NCBI GenBank assembly: GCA_934088535.1
Contig: CAKOJC010000001.1
Span: forward strand, 11,345 to 75,344
Source: an uncultured Bacilli bacterium
Lineage (GTDB): Bacteria > Bacillota_I > Bacilli_A > RF39 > UBA660
DNA length: 64,000 nt
Reading direction: 5' to 3'
This document shows, piece by piece, positions 16,204 through 24,826 of the stretch. The notes below the pieces were generated by a model, which worked only from the letters and a program-made list of their open reading frames with translations, did not search any database and was not told the DNA's origin. A program made the position numbers and the translations under genes. How positions within the stretch are numbered: the first letter of the stretch is position 1; every line of letters begins with the position of its first letter.

Positions 16204-16278
16204 TGGAGCAAGTAACCGGAATCGAACCGGCATCTTAGCCTTGGCAAGGCCACATTCTAACCGTTGAACTATACCTGC
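16204..16278 (-). tRNA. tRNA-Gly (anticodon GCC)
   Basis: A 75-nt cloverleaf with CCA encoded. The acceptor stem is GCAGGTA/TACTTGC with one G-T pair. The D-arm is TAGTTCAACGGTTAGAA, the anticodon loop TTGCCAA (GCC), and the T-arm CCGGTTCGATTCCGG. It stands alone between the presumed mobile element and the patatin gene. Confidence 0.97.
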
Positions 16279-16342
16279 GTTTGCAAATAATATTTTAGCA
16301 ATAAAATGTATATTTTGCAAGTCCTTTATTAAAAAAAGTAGA

Positions 16343-17410
16343 TTAATCTTCAAAATCCACTTTTATATTCTTTATAAAATCATAATATATATTATTCTTG
16401 TCACCAGCAAATTGATACTTTAGCTTAGTAATTAAATATGGAATATTATAAATCTTAAATCTTTCTATGTTTTTTTGTTTACACACTTTCTCTATTACTT
16501 TTACAATAAAATCTTTATTTAATTTAGGCGGTAATCCTTTATTATATTTCTTTATCATTCTTTTTAGTGTCACTTTATCAAATAGTCTATCGTAGTAAGT
16601 TTCATCTTTATATTTAAAATAATATTTATTTCCATCTAAGTTATCTAAGTATTTTAGTGTATCAAAGTAACCTAAATTCATTCTATAGAGTGATACTTCA
16701 GGAGTAAATACTAATATTGATCCTAAGTCTTCTCTTGGAGTTATAATATGTACTTTTACATTCTTTCTTGGTTTATATTTAAGTTTTCTATTATCCCATG
16801 CTCTTACTGCATATACTTCTTCATATCCTTCATCTAAAAGCATGTCTATTGGACAATTCATATGTACTCCACCGTCTAGATAGTACTTATCATCAATTAT
16901 TCTTTCAAACTTAAAGCCTGGTAAATATGCACTAGCTAAAACATAATCCACAAATTTTCCTTTAGGTATATCTTTCTTAAATATTTCTATTGGTTTTAGA
17001 TCACTTATACTAAATGTTACAAGTCCAAAGTTAATTTTACTTTTATAGAATTTATCTTCTTTTAGGTTCTTTGAAAGAAGTTTTCTTATATTAGTTGTAT
17101 CTACCCCAATATTCTTTATTATCTTTTCTATGTCTTCTTTATTTTCTTTTATTTCTTTTAAATCAAATTTATGATTTGAAATATCATTTAAGAATTTTCC
17201 ATCTAATCCAAACAATTCTTTACTATCAGTTGTTTCCCATAATTTATACATGCCATCTACGTTATTGCATGCATAGAATGCTGCTTTTATTGCTCCTATT
17301 GAGGTACCTGCTACTGCGTCAAAAAATATTTTCTTTTTAGATAGTGCTTTTATTGCTCCTGCTTCATATGCGCCTCTAGCTCCACCACCTTCTAAAGCTA
17401 ATGCTTTCAT
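16343..17410 (-). CDS. Patatin-like phospholipase
   Basis: A 355-aa protein. The oxyanion motif GGGARG is at residues 8-13, the nucleophile elbow GTSIG has Ser37, and the catalytic Asp is in DGG at 179-181. This Ser-Asp dyad hydrolyses acyl esters, usually of phospholipids. There is no signal peptide, so it acts in the cytosol or on the inner membrane face. The C-terminal ~130 residues are Lys/Tyr-rich and helical. Its start overlaps the end of the PAP2 gene by 4 bp, so the two are coupled, which fits a shared role in phospholipid turnover. Confidence 0.9.
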   Translation of the reverse strand: MKALALEGGGARGAYEAGAIKALSKKKIFFDAVAGTSIGAIKAAFYACNNVDGMYKLWETTDSKELFGLDGKFLNDISNHKFDLKEIKENKEDIEKIIKNIGVDTTNIRKLLSKNLKEDKFYKSKINFGLVTFSISDLKPIEIFKKDIPKGKFVDYVLASAYLPGFKFERIIDDKYYLDGGVHMNCPIDMLLDEGYEEVYAVRAWDNRKLKYKPRKNVKVHIITPREDLGSILVFTPEVSLYRMNLGYFDTLKYLDNLDGNKYYFKYKDETYYDRLFDKVTLKRMIKKYNKGLPPKLNKDFIVKVIEKVCKQKNIERFKIYNIPYLITKLKYQFAGDKNNIYYDFIKNIKVDFED

Positions 17411-18039
17411 ACTAACTTCTCCTTAAAATTCTTTTCTATTATATTTATACTACATAGTAAACATGGAATGCCTAGTATAAATCCTCCCATTACATCTGAG
17501 AAGAAATGAACTCCTAGACATACTCTTGAAAATGCTACTATGCAAATTAATAAGCTAAATAATAATCCAAATATTAATCTTACTACTGTGTTTGATTTTT
17601 CTGTCATTAGATAAAATAATGTCATATAGAATACTAGCGACGTTAAAGTATGACCACTTGGAAAACTGAAACTACTAGGTATTTTTATTAATGCTTCTAG
17701 TGGTCTTGGTCTTTGAACTAAATTCTTTGTAATGAATACTACTATGCCAGAAAATAAATAACTTCCTGATATTAAATAAAAGTACCATTTATTCTTTAAA
17801 AATAGGAATATACACACGATTATTATAATTGGTATGTACCAATCACCAAAATTTGTAATAAAACTCATTGCTGCTGTTAATCTCTTGTCATTTATATTAC
17901 CAAAAAATTCAATTACTTGATAGTCAAAATTTACAATATTTTTGTAAACATTACTATTTTTAATCACAATAAAAGATACTATCAATAAGATAATAATTAA
18001 CATATATATCCAATTTTCTTTTAGTATCTTTTTTATCAT
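17407..18039 (-). CDS. PAP2-family membrane phosphatase
   Basis: A 210-aa protein with five to six membrane helices and the three PAP2 signatures: KNLVQRPRP (K-x6-RP), PSGHT, and SRVCLGVHFFSD (SR-x5-H-x3-D). Members remove phosphate from phosphatidate, phosphatidylglycerol phosphate or undecaprenyl pyrophosphate at the outer membrane face. The substrate cannot be told. It is coupled by overlap to the patatin gene downstream and separated from upp by 41 bp. Confidence 0.9.
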   Translation of the reverse strand: MIKKILKENWIYMLIIILLIVSFIVIKNSNVYKNIVNFDYQVIEFFGNINDKRLTAAMSFITNFGDWYIPIIIIVCIFLFLKNKWYFYLISGSYLFSGIVVFITKNLVQRPRPLEALIKIPSSFSFPSGHTLTSLVFYMTLFYLMTEKSNTVVRLIFGLLFSLLICIVAFSRVCLGVHFFSDVMGGFILGIPCLLCSINIIEKNFKEKLV

Positions 18040-18080
18040 AATATTATTATAACATAGTTTTTAATTATTTAATCATTAGT

Positions 18081-18707
18081 TTATTTTGTACCGTAAACTC
18101 TGTCTCCTGCATCTCCAAGTCCTGGTAAAATATATTTATTTTCATTTAGATATCTATCTACACAAGAAGTATATATTTGGACATCTTTATGTGCTTTTTT
18201 TAGTGCTTTAATCCCTTCTGGTGATGAAATAATACATAAGAATTTTATTTTCTTAACGCCATCTTTTTTAAGTCTATCTATTGTCGCGATAGCACTTCCT
18301 CCGGTTGCCAGCATTGGATCTAGAACGAATACTTCTCTATTTTCTATACCTTTTGGCATTTTATAATAGTATTCTACTGGCTCAAAAGTTTTTTCATTTC
18401 TATAAAGACCAATATGACCTATTTTAGCATTTGGTATTACTGTTAATATACCATCTACCATACTCATTCCAGCTCTTAATATTGGTACGAATGCATAATT
18501 GTCTTCGTTTAATTTATAAGTTTTATATTTTTCAAGAGGAGTTTTTATTTCACATTCTTCAAGTTTTGCATCTTTTGTTGCTTCATAACAAAGTAATACA
18601 GATATTTCACTTATTATTTCTCTAAATTCTTTAGTACCTGTTTTCTCATTTCTAAGTATTGATAATTTGTGAGTAACTAGTGGATGATTTAATACTATTT
18701 CTTTCAT
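18081..18707 (-). CDS. upp: Uracil phosphoribosyltransferase
   Basis: A 208-aa protein of normal family length. Conserved segments include VPILRAGMSMVDG (near residue 75), the PRPP loop VLDPMLATGGSA (near 130) and the C-terminal uracil-binding PGLGDAGDR. It converts uracil plus PRPP to UMP in pyrimidine salvage. It overlaps uraA by 4 bp, so uptake and salvage of uracil are one operon behind the leader at 20019-20145. Confidence 0.96.
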   Translation of the reverse strand: MKEIVLNHPLVTHKLSILRNEKTGTKEFREIISEISVLLCYEATKDAKLEECEIKTPLEKYKTYKLNEDNYAFVPILRAGMSMVDGILTVIPNAKIGHIGLYRNEKTFEPVEYYYKMPKGIENREVFVLDPMLATGGSAIATIDRLKKDGVKKIKFLCIISSPEGIKALKKAHKDVQIYTSCVDRYLNENKYILPGLGDAGDRVYGTK

Positions 18708-19987
18708 TCTTTTTCCTCCTTAATTAATAAGTTTAGAAGTATACCTATGATTGCTGCTAAGCTCATTCCTGATATTGAAAGATTTATATTTTTAGTTACT
18801 ACTGATATAGCGGCTCCACCAAGTCCTAGAACTAACATTGAAGAAGCTACGATTACATTTTTCGTATTTCCGAAGTCAACTTTATTTTGAATTAATATTT
18901 TAAGTCCATTTACTGATATAAATCCATAAAGTAAGATTGATACTCCGCCTAATACTGGTGTAGGAATTGATGAGATAATTGCTGTTAGTTGTCCTAAGAA
19001 TCCAAATATTATTGCTATTATTGCTGCTAGGCCTATTACCCAGACTGAAGCCACTTTAGTCATACCTACTACTGATGTATTTTCTCCATATGTTGTATTT
19101 GCTGGTCCACCGATAAGTCCAGCTGCAAATGTTGCAATTCCGTCCCCCATAAGTGTGTTATCTAGTCCTGGGTCTTCTATTAAATCTTTATCTATTATTT
19201 CACTTAGTACTTTGTGATCTCCTATATGTTCTGATATAGTTACTAGTGCGATTGGTACTATTGTAAGTAATGCTCCGAAGTTTAATTTATAGTGTACAAA
19301 TGGTAAATAAAAGTCTGGTTTTGCTATTATTTTGGCACTTACTATTCCTGAATAGTCTACCATGCCTAATATCATTGATGCTATGTAACCTGCTACCATA
19401 CCCATTAAGAATGGTATTACTTTTAAAAATCCTTTTCCTCTTACTGCAAGAATTCCTGTTGTTAAGAATGCAACTAGTGCTACTACTATATTTTTCCATG
19501 GGACTGTTTCCATATTAAGTCCTATTTCTTCTACTGCTGTTGGTGCTAGTGATAAACCTATAATCATTATCATAGGTCCTACTACTATAGGTGGTAATAA
19601 TTTTTTAATCCATTTTTTACCTACTAGTTTGATTATTAATGCTACTAGTACATATACTAGTCCTACTGCCATTATAGCTGTAAATACGCTTGCTTTTCCG
19701 CTTTTAGCAAATCCTACTATCATTGGTGTTATGAATGCAAATGAACTTCCTAAATATACTGGACTTTTTCCTCTAGTACAAATAATATAGATAAGTGTTC
19801 CTATGCCTGAAGATATAAGTGCTACCGGTATAGATAATACCTCTGTTCCTGAAGCAGTATTCACTAATATTGGTACTAATATTGTTGCTCCAAACATCGC
19901 AAATACATGTTGTAAAGATAATAATATCCACTTTAATACTGGTGGTTTTTCATTAACATCGAGTAACATTTTATTGTTCTTTTTCAT
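18704..19987 (-). CDS. uraA: Uracil permease (NCS2 family)
   Basis: A 427-aa protein with about 14 membrane helices. It shows the NCS2 pattern: QHVFAMFGATILVPIL near the N-terminus, SEHIGDHKVLSEI, and GGPANTTYGEN near residue 295, typical of UraA/PyrP. It imports uracil with protons. AGGAGGA precedes the ATG. It is the first gene of a uraA-upp operon. The leader contains a terminator that could be conditional (see 20019-20145). Confidence 0.94.
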   Translation of the reverse strand: MKKNNKMLLDVNEKPPVLKWILLSLQHVFAMFGATILVPILVNTASGTEVLSIPVALISSGIGTLIYIICTRGKSPVYLGSSFAFITPMIVGFAKSGKASVFTAIMAVGLVYVLVALIIKLVGKKWIKKLLPPIVVGPMIMIIGLSLAPTAVEEIGLNMETVPWKNIVVALVAFLTTGILAVRGKGFLKVIPFLMGMVAGYIASMILGMVDYSGIVSAKIIAKPDFYLPFVHYKLNFGALLTIVPIALVTISEHIGDHKVLSEIIDKDLIEDPGLDNTLMGDGIATFAAGLIGGPANTTYGENTSVVGMTKVASVWVIGLAAIIAIIFGFLGQLTAIISSIPTPVLGGVSILLYGFISVNGLKILIQNKVDFGNTKNVIVASSMLVLGLGGAAISVVTKNINLSISGMSLAAIIGILLNLLIKEEKE

Positions 19988-20018
19988 AAATCCTCCTCAT
20001 TAAACAATAAATTATGGC

Positions 20019-20145
20019 AAAAAAAATCTCATCAATAAATGATGAGAAATTTAAAAGAAATTAAAATCGATAGTGCTGCATAAACACTTTTTATAAACAT
20101 AGTTAGGATGTTTTGACTTTAATTTCATCATATGTTTTTTTACCT
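20019..20145 (-). promoter_or_regulatory. Attenuator-like leader of uraA-upp
   Basis: On the minus strand, the ~155-nt leader between the promoter and uraA ends in an intrinsic terminator: stem TCTCATCA/TGATGAGA (20027-20047) followed by eight T (20019-20026). An upstream segment, ATGATGAAATT (20121-20131), can pair instead with the terminator's 5' arm region (20039-20051), with one two-base bulge. The two structures exclude each other. Near the 5' end a small hairpin has a GAG loop (TTTTTAC/GTAAAAA). Pyrimidine genes in Bacillota are often controlled this way by PyrR, but I do not see its consensus, so the regulator is unknown. Confidence 0.6.
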
Positions 20146-20152
20146 CGTAAAA

Positions 20153-20181
20153 ATATTAACATATATATTTTATTAATGCAA
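20153..20181 (-). promoter_or_regulatory. Sigma-A promoter of uraA-upp
   Basis: Minus strand TTGCAT (20176-20181), 17-base spacer, TAATAT (20153-20158) with TG one base before it. Confidence 0.6.
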
Positions 20182-20191
20182 CTACTTTTTA

Positions 20192-20770
20192 CTATTTTAA
20201 TAATCTTTTTGGAGTCCATGTACTAACTAATACATTATCACCACTTTGTACTCGTCTTCCAAGTTCATCTATTACTTCCATACCTATTGTATCTTTGTAA
20301 GCTTCATAATCTAGTATTATTTTTTTCTTTTCTCTTAATAATTCAAGCATTTTAGATACGTTGGTTCTATCTTTTTCAGTTAGAAATCTATGACCATATT
20401 CTATATAATCTCCATCAGTTGATAAAGATACAGGAGTAGCTACTTTCATATCAATTCCTTCTGGCTTTAGCATTTCTTTTATGTTAAGAGCCATATCGTA
20501 ATCAGATAAAGATACTATCATATTTGGAAATTTCTTTAAAAATTGTGTTAGATTATAAATAGTATAATCATAGGTTGAAGTTTCATCATTAGTAGTTTCA
20601 TATATTATTGGTTTTTTAGTATATATGTGTTTATCTACGCTTTCTTTATCAAATGAGAAACCATTACTTGTTATAAAATGTAATCCATCTATACTTCTAT
20701 CACTTAATGATTTATCATTAGATCTAAAAGAACAAATATTAGTCTTTTTTATTACTTTCATTTTTATCAC
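20192..20770 (-). CDS. Hypothetical protein
   Basis: A 192-aa soluble protein of mixed alpha/beta composition. It includes YNLTQFLKKFPNMIVSLSDYDMALNIKEML (quoted in part, near residues 92-120) and a C-terminal KKKIILDYEAYKDTIG region. No active-site motif or family is recognised. GGAG in AATGGAGTGATAAAA precedes the first ATG; the second Met (codon 4) is an alternative start. It is a single gene between the L,D-transpeptidase and the uraA promoter. Confidence 0.55.
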   Translation of the reverse strand: MIKMKVIKKTNICSFRSNDKSLSDRSIDGLHFITSNGFSFDKESVDKHIYTKKPIIYETTNDETSTYDYTIYNLTQFLKKFPNMIVSLSDYDMALNIKEMLKPEGIDMKVATPVSLSTDGDYIEYGHRFLTEKDRTNVSKMLELLREKKKIILDYEAYKDTIGMEVIDELGRRVQSGDNVLVSTWTPKRLLK

Positions 20771-20828
20771 TCCATTTTCCCCTCTTTGCTGAGTGTATAT
20801 TATACCTTATTTTGGTAAAAAAAGCAAT

Positions 20829-20850
20829 AAAAAAAGAGATATTATCTCTT
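20829..20850 (-). terminator. Terminator of the L,D-transpeptidase gene
   Basis: AAGAGATA/TATCTCTT hairpin with a T run on the minus strand. The stop codon lies inside it. Confidence 0.65.
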
Positions 20851-21783
20851 TATATAAACAGGTGTCCCTACTTCAATCATTGAGAATAGTTTTTCAGCAG
20901 CTGGTGTTGGAAGATTAACACATCCATGGCTTCCATTTGTCTTATATATTTCTCCTCCAAATGATTTTCTCCATCCAGCATCATGTAGACCATATGCTAT
21001 ACCATCATATGCCATCCAAAATTTTACTTTTGATCTATATGTTTTAGTTACTAACCATTGATCTTTTGTTTTTCTAAGTATCTTAAAGTTACCTGTTTTA
21101 GTTGCTCCATTTTGGCCAGTTACCACATCAGTTGTAAGCACTGGTTTTTTCTTAACATAGTACACTAACTTTTGAGTAGATATTTTAACTTCTACATATG
21201 TATGTTCAAATTTATCAGTAACATTTACTTTTAATGTTTGTTCTGTTTTGTTACCACTTGAATCTTCTACATTATAGATTATATTATAAGTACCTTTTTT
21301 AGTGATATCTACATTTGATGTTTTAGTTACTTTTGATGTAATATCTCCATCATAATTATCTATTGCATTATATATTATCTCGTCGCATTTATCATTTACT
21401 GTACAATATATTTCTTTATCATCTAGTGTTAACTCTGGAGCTTTAGTATCTATTATTTTAATTTTTCTAATAAGAGTTTTATTATAATTTTTATATTTTA
21501 AAGTATATTTAATTTCATATTCTCCTATTTTTGATTCATCAACATTACTTATAACTTTTACTTCATTTTTATAGTCTTTTCCATCTAATTTTATGGTATA
21601 CCCTGGTTCGTTATATTCGTCACCATATTCTAAGGTCATATTACTTTCACCATTAAGATAAAAATTACTTTCTAAAGCATCTATTTTATTACGCTCAAAA
21701 TAGCCAATAACAGATGCAGTTATTGTTAATATTAAAAAACTCATAGTTAGTAAAATTTTAATTAAGTTATTTTTCATACTCAC
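20842..21783 (-). CDS. L,D-transpeptidase with bacterial Ig-like (DUF5011-type) repeats
   Basis: A 313-aa exported protein. An N-terminal membrane anchor (residues ~8-28) is followed by two Ig-like repeats of the DUF5011 kind (~45-110 and ~115-190; each has ...PGYTIK or ...AIDNYDGDIT and a GEYEI/GTYNI strand), then a YkuD catalytic domain (~195-313). The active site is GLHDAG plus SHGC, with nucleophile Cys288. It makes 3-3 or lipoprotein-type cross-links in peptidoglycan at the outer face. The final 20 residues are hydrophilic, so it is held by its N-terminal helix. Confidence 0.9.
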   Translation of the reverse strand: MSMKNNLIKILLTMSFLILTITASVIGYFERNKIDALESNFYLNGESNMTLEYGDEYNEPGYTIKLDGKDYKNEVKVISNVDESKIGEYEIKYTLKYKNYNKTLIRKIKIIDTKAPELTLDDKEIYCTVNDKCDEIIYNAIDNYDGDITSKVTKTSNVDITKKGTYNIIYNVEDSSGNKTEQTLKVNVTDKFEHTYVEVKISTQKLVYYVKKKPVLTTDVVTGQNGATKTGNFKILRKTKDQWLVTKTYRSKVKFWMAYDGIAYGLHDAGWRKSFGGEIYKTNGSHGCVNLPTPAAEKLFSMIEVGTPVYIKR

Positions 21784-21816
21784 CTATATTATAGATATAT
21801 AATATCACATTTTTAT

Positions 21817-21843
21817 TAAAAAAAGTAACAATTTATGTTACTT
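21817..21843 (-). terminator. Terminator of the DNA glycosylase gene
   Basis: AAGTAACA at 21823-21830 pairs with TGTTACTT at 21836-21843. A T run follows on the minus strand. Confidence 0.75.
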
Positions 21844-22656
21844 GATATTTCTTTTACTATGAAATAAATATTGTATAGCAAGACCTGAATATTCCTTATA
21901 TTTTTCACGTGTGAATTTTTCTATTGTCTTTTGATCATCTTTTATTCCATAAAGTTCTTTTATATTTTGTTTTACCCATGTATCTATTGGGAATGTATCT
22001 AATCTTTTATAACCGAATAATAGAATACAAGAAGCTACTTTTAATCCTATTCCTTTAACTGTCATTAGTTCTTTAGTAGCATCTTCTGTTGATAATTTGT
22101 TTATATCTTTTAATGACTTATATTTTGTTAAGAAATCTATTAAATACTTATCTCTAAAACCTACTCCTAGTTCTCTAAAGTCTTCAATTGTTAAATCTTT
22201 TAATTCTTCATATGTTGGGAATAAGTAATATTCTTTTTTATTAAATACTACTTTCTTACCATATTTTTGTGATAAAGAGTTTATACTATTAGTTATTCTT
22301 TTAACATTATTATTTTGACTTATTATGTAACTTATGCACATTTCAAATGAGTCTTGATTAAGTATTTTATAACCTTTACATTTGTTAATTACTTCTTTCA
22401 TTTTGATGTCATTGTTGATAAGTTGTTCATTTATTTTGTCATAGTCTCTGTCTAAGTCAAAGTATTCTGTTATTACTTCTTTTAAGTTATTAGTATTGTT
22501 TGACTCAACTATTAAAGTGTTAGTAACTTGTTTAATATTTATAACTCTATCTTTTAATATATTAGTGAAGCTTCTATCATCTTCTTCTATAACTCTAAAG
22601 CAAGCTCCACTTAATAATGTACTTCTTAAATCAAAATCTTTTACTTCTATTTTCAT
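21838..22656 (-). CDS. 8-oxoguanine DNA glycosylase/AP lyase (OGG1 type)
   Basis: A 272-aa protein. The N-terminal OGG domain (~1-95) precedes the HhH-GPD domain. In VKGIGLKVASCILLF the catalytic Lys is K206 and in PIDTWV the catalytic Asp is D225. ELGVGFRDKYL also matches OGG1/AlkA2-like proteins. It removes oxidised guanine from DNA and nicks the abasic site. There is no iron-sulfur cluster. It ends the transcript that starts at the 45-aa peptide and lies 1 bp from the LTA synthase-like gene; that pairing has no obvious functional logic. Confidence 0.85.
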   Translation of the reverse strand: MKIEVKDFDLRSTLLSGACFRVIEEDDRSFTNILKDRVINIKQVTNTLIVESNNTNNLKEVITEYFDLDRDYDKINEQLINNDIKMKEVINKCKGYKILNQDSFEMCISYIISQNNNVKRITNSINSLSQKYGKKVVFNKKEYYLFPTYEELKDLTIEDFRELGVGFRDKYLIDFLTKYKSLKDINKLSTEDATKELMTVKGIGLKVASCILLFGYKRLDTFPIDTWVKQNIKELYGIKDDQKTIEKFTREKYKEYSGLAIQYLFHSKRNIK

Positions 22657-22657
22657 A

Positions 22658-24592
22658 TTATAAACCTAGTTTCTTATAGTAGTCATAATCCAATATTAAT
22701 GATGACATGCTAAATTTTTGATATACAACAGAGTTTATTTTATCTATATAATCTTGTGTAACTTCTTCATCAGTTGTACTTGTGAATTTTTTAGATACTG
22801 TGTTATATGTTCCTTTATTTGTTACCCAACTTCTATCAGATAATATGGCTATACCATCTGATTCGCTAAATATATCTCTTCCCATTAATAATCTTGAATC
22901 ATATTCTATACCATATAAATTATATATAGTTGGAAGTAAATCTAAACCTGAAACTACTTTATTTATTTCAGTTCTTTCTATAGATGGATTATACATTATA
23001 AGTGTCGTATGGTAATTTTCAAATTTATCTGATCTATCAGTTTTACTTACTTCATTCATTTCTTTAGTAGTTAGTCCATATGGATAATGATCTGGACCTA
23101 ATACTATAAGTGTATCTTCTAATAAATTCTTTTCATCTAATGTTTTTAATAATTTTTCTAAAGCTTTATCTAGTTCTATTTGAGTTGCATAATATGCTTT
23201 AATAGCATCACTATATTTTAATTTTTTTACTGCGTTTTTATTTCTTGATGCCATATTATTACCATAGAAATTATAATTTAAGTGACCACTTACAGTCATG
23301 TAATAAGTTAAAAATGGTTTATTATCGTTTAAGAAATAATCAAAAGATGCTTCTACCATTTCTAAATCACTATTAGGCCAATGGCTACAATTCATTTTCT
23401 TTTCAAGTCCATTACCACATCCATAATAGTTAAATCCTATATTTGGATGAGATTTGTTTCTTTCGTAATACTTATATGTATGATTATGAAATGCATATGC
23501 ATTATAACCTTCTTTTTTAAACATATTTCCTATACCTAATGGCATACTTAAATTACTTGTCCTTCTAAAACTCCATACACCTTCTTTTGGAATTAAACTT
23601 ATTAAATTCATATATTCTCCATCAGAAGTAGATACTGGATATAATGGTTGGTAATAGTTATTAAATACAAATGAATTATTAGCCATTTTATATAGTGTTG
23701 GTGTTATGCCTTTATCTATAGCTATTGTGTCAAATGCTTCTGCTGTTATAAAGATTAAATTTTTTCCTTTGAAAAGTCCAGTGTATTTATTCTTTTCAGT
23801 TGGTTCTACACTTTTAAAGTATTTATGCATACTTATTAAATTTTTATCATTTGTTTCACTTATTAGTTTATCAAAATCTATATCATAAATGTTATACTCT
23901 TTTGTTTCTTCTTTTATAACTGGTTCAGATTTTTCTTCAATATAAATATCTTCTTCAAAACCAAATGTATACCTATATACATCTACTGCTTCCATAGTAA
24001 GTAATCCTGTTTTGTCTATTGTAAGCATTGGTGCATGAGTACTAAAAAGTAATCTTCTTAGAGAGTATATTCCTTTATTATCATATTTTACTACGAAGAA
24101 TATACCAACAAATGATAAAACAAATGCTAAAATTTCACTAATAATTATTGTTTTATTTGGTCTTTTATAACTAAATTTTTTATTAAATACTAAATATAGT
24201 ATATATGGAATAAGTATAATTACAAAGATATACCATATTCTTAGTATTACATCTATTATCATTTGCCAAAATTGCATTACTTGTCCAGTACCAGTTGTAA
24301 GTGAAAAGAATGAAAATATAGAGTCATAAAAGTTATAATATACTATCTGAGCTAAAGTTACTAAAGTAAGCGCAGATACTAAAATAATATTTAAAACTCT
24401 GTTTACTTTTTCATTAAAAATTGTTGTTATGGTACTAAAGATAACTATAAAAGGGATACTAAATAATATAACTATTAAAGTGTTAACAGATAGTATATTT
24501 CCTATTATGAATCCTCTATAAACCATTTCTAAAAATAGAATATAAAATATCCACCATAGATGGATTACAATTTTTTTGTTTTTCATAATCAT
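22658..24592 (-). CDS. LTA synthase-family sulfatase-fold membrane enzyme
   Basis: A 644-aa protein. Five N-terminal membrane helices (to ~residue 170) precede an extracellular sulfatase-fold domain. Nucleophile Thr322 lies in STSDGEY, metal ligands include E285 in FITAEAF, and the later motif is LGPDHYPYG (~500). LtaS-family enzymes transfer glycerol phosphate from phosphatidylglycerol to a growing teichoic acid or to a glycolipid primer. Whether this is the main synthase or a modifying member cannot be told. ATG 24592 overlaps the stop of a 45-aa peptide gene as ATGA. Confidence 0.85.
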   Translation of the reverse strand: MIMKNKKIVIHLWWIFYILFLEMVYRGFIIGNILSVNTLIVILFSIPFIVIFSTITTIFNEKVNRVLNIILVSALTLVTLAQIVYYNFYDSIFSFFSLTTGTGQVMQFWQMIIDVILRIWYIFVIILIPYILYLVFNKKFSYKRPNKTIIISEILAFVLSFVGIFFVVKYDNKGIYSLRRLLFSTHAPMLTIDKTGLLTMEAVDVYRYTFGFEEDIYIEEKSEPVIKEETKEYNIYDIDFDKLISETNDKNLISMHKYFKSVEPTEKNKYTGLFKGKNLIFITAEAFDTIAIDKGITPTLYKMANNSFVFNNYYQPLYPVSTSDGEYMNLISLIPKEGVWSFRRTSNLSMPLGIGNMFKKEGYNAYAFHNHTYKYYERNKSHPNIGFNYYGCGNGLEKKMNCSHWPNSDLEMVEASFDYFLNDNKPFLTYYMTVSGHLNYNFYGNNMASRNKNAVKKLKYSDAIKAYYATQIELDKALEKLLKTLDEKNLLEDTLIVLGPDHYPYGLTTKEMNEVSKTDRSDKFENYHTTLIMYNPSIERTEINKVVSGLDLLPTIYNLYGIEYDSRLLMGRDIFSESDGIAILSDRSWVTNKGTYNTVSKKFTSTTDEEVTQDYIDKINSVVYQKFSMSSLILDYDYYKKLGL

Positions 24593-24726
24593 TTATCTTT
24601 CGCCTTTTTTATTATTGTTAAACAAATTATTGCTAGTACTATAAGTAGCATAACTAGTAATAATATAGCTAATTCTACTTCATAACTAGTTTCTGATATA
24701 TTAAGAAGATTTGCTAATAATTTCAT
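24589..24726 (-). CDS. 45-aa single-helix membrane peptide coupled to the LTA synthase-like gene
   Basis: MKLLANLLNISETSYEVELA, then a 22-residue hydrophobic helix, then KKAKDK. The N-terminus is probably outside and the basic tail inside. GGTGATTT precedes the ATG. The stop overlaps the next start by 4 bp (ATGA). A good promoter lies directly upstream (24743-24771). The overlap, ribosome-binding site and promoter make it a real gene. It may be a small subunit or stabiliser of the LtaS-like enzyme, which is inference; no family is recognised. Confidence 0.7.
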   Translation of the reverse strand: MKLLANLLNISETSYEVELAILLLVMLLIVLAIICLTIIKKAKDK

Positions 24727-24742
24727 CTAAATCACCAATATA

Positions 24743-24771
24743 ATTATACTAAAAATAAGGGATTCATTCAA
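24743..24771 (-). promoter_or_regulatory. Sigma-A promoter for the small peptide/ltaS-like/ogg transcript
   Basis: Minus strand TTGAAT (24766-24771), 17-base spacer, TATAAT (24743-24748). The first start codon is 17 bases downstream of the -10. Confidence 0.75.
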
Positions 24772-24800
24772 TATTATTTATATACTATATAACTTAAGTA

Positions 24801-24809
24801 TGTTATAAT
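24801..24809 (+). promoter_or_regulatory. Extended -10 promoter for the cation efflux gene
   Basis: TG at 24801-24802, one base, TATAAT at 24804-24809. It diverges from the promoter at 24743-24771. Confidence 0.55.
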
Positions 24810-24826
24810 ATTTTAGAGGTGTAGTT

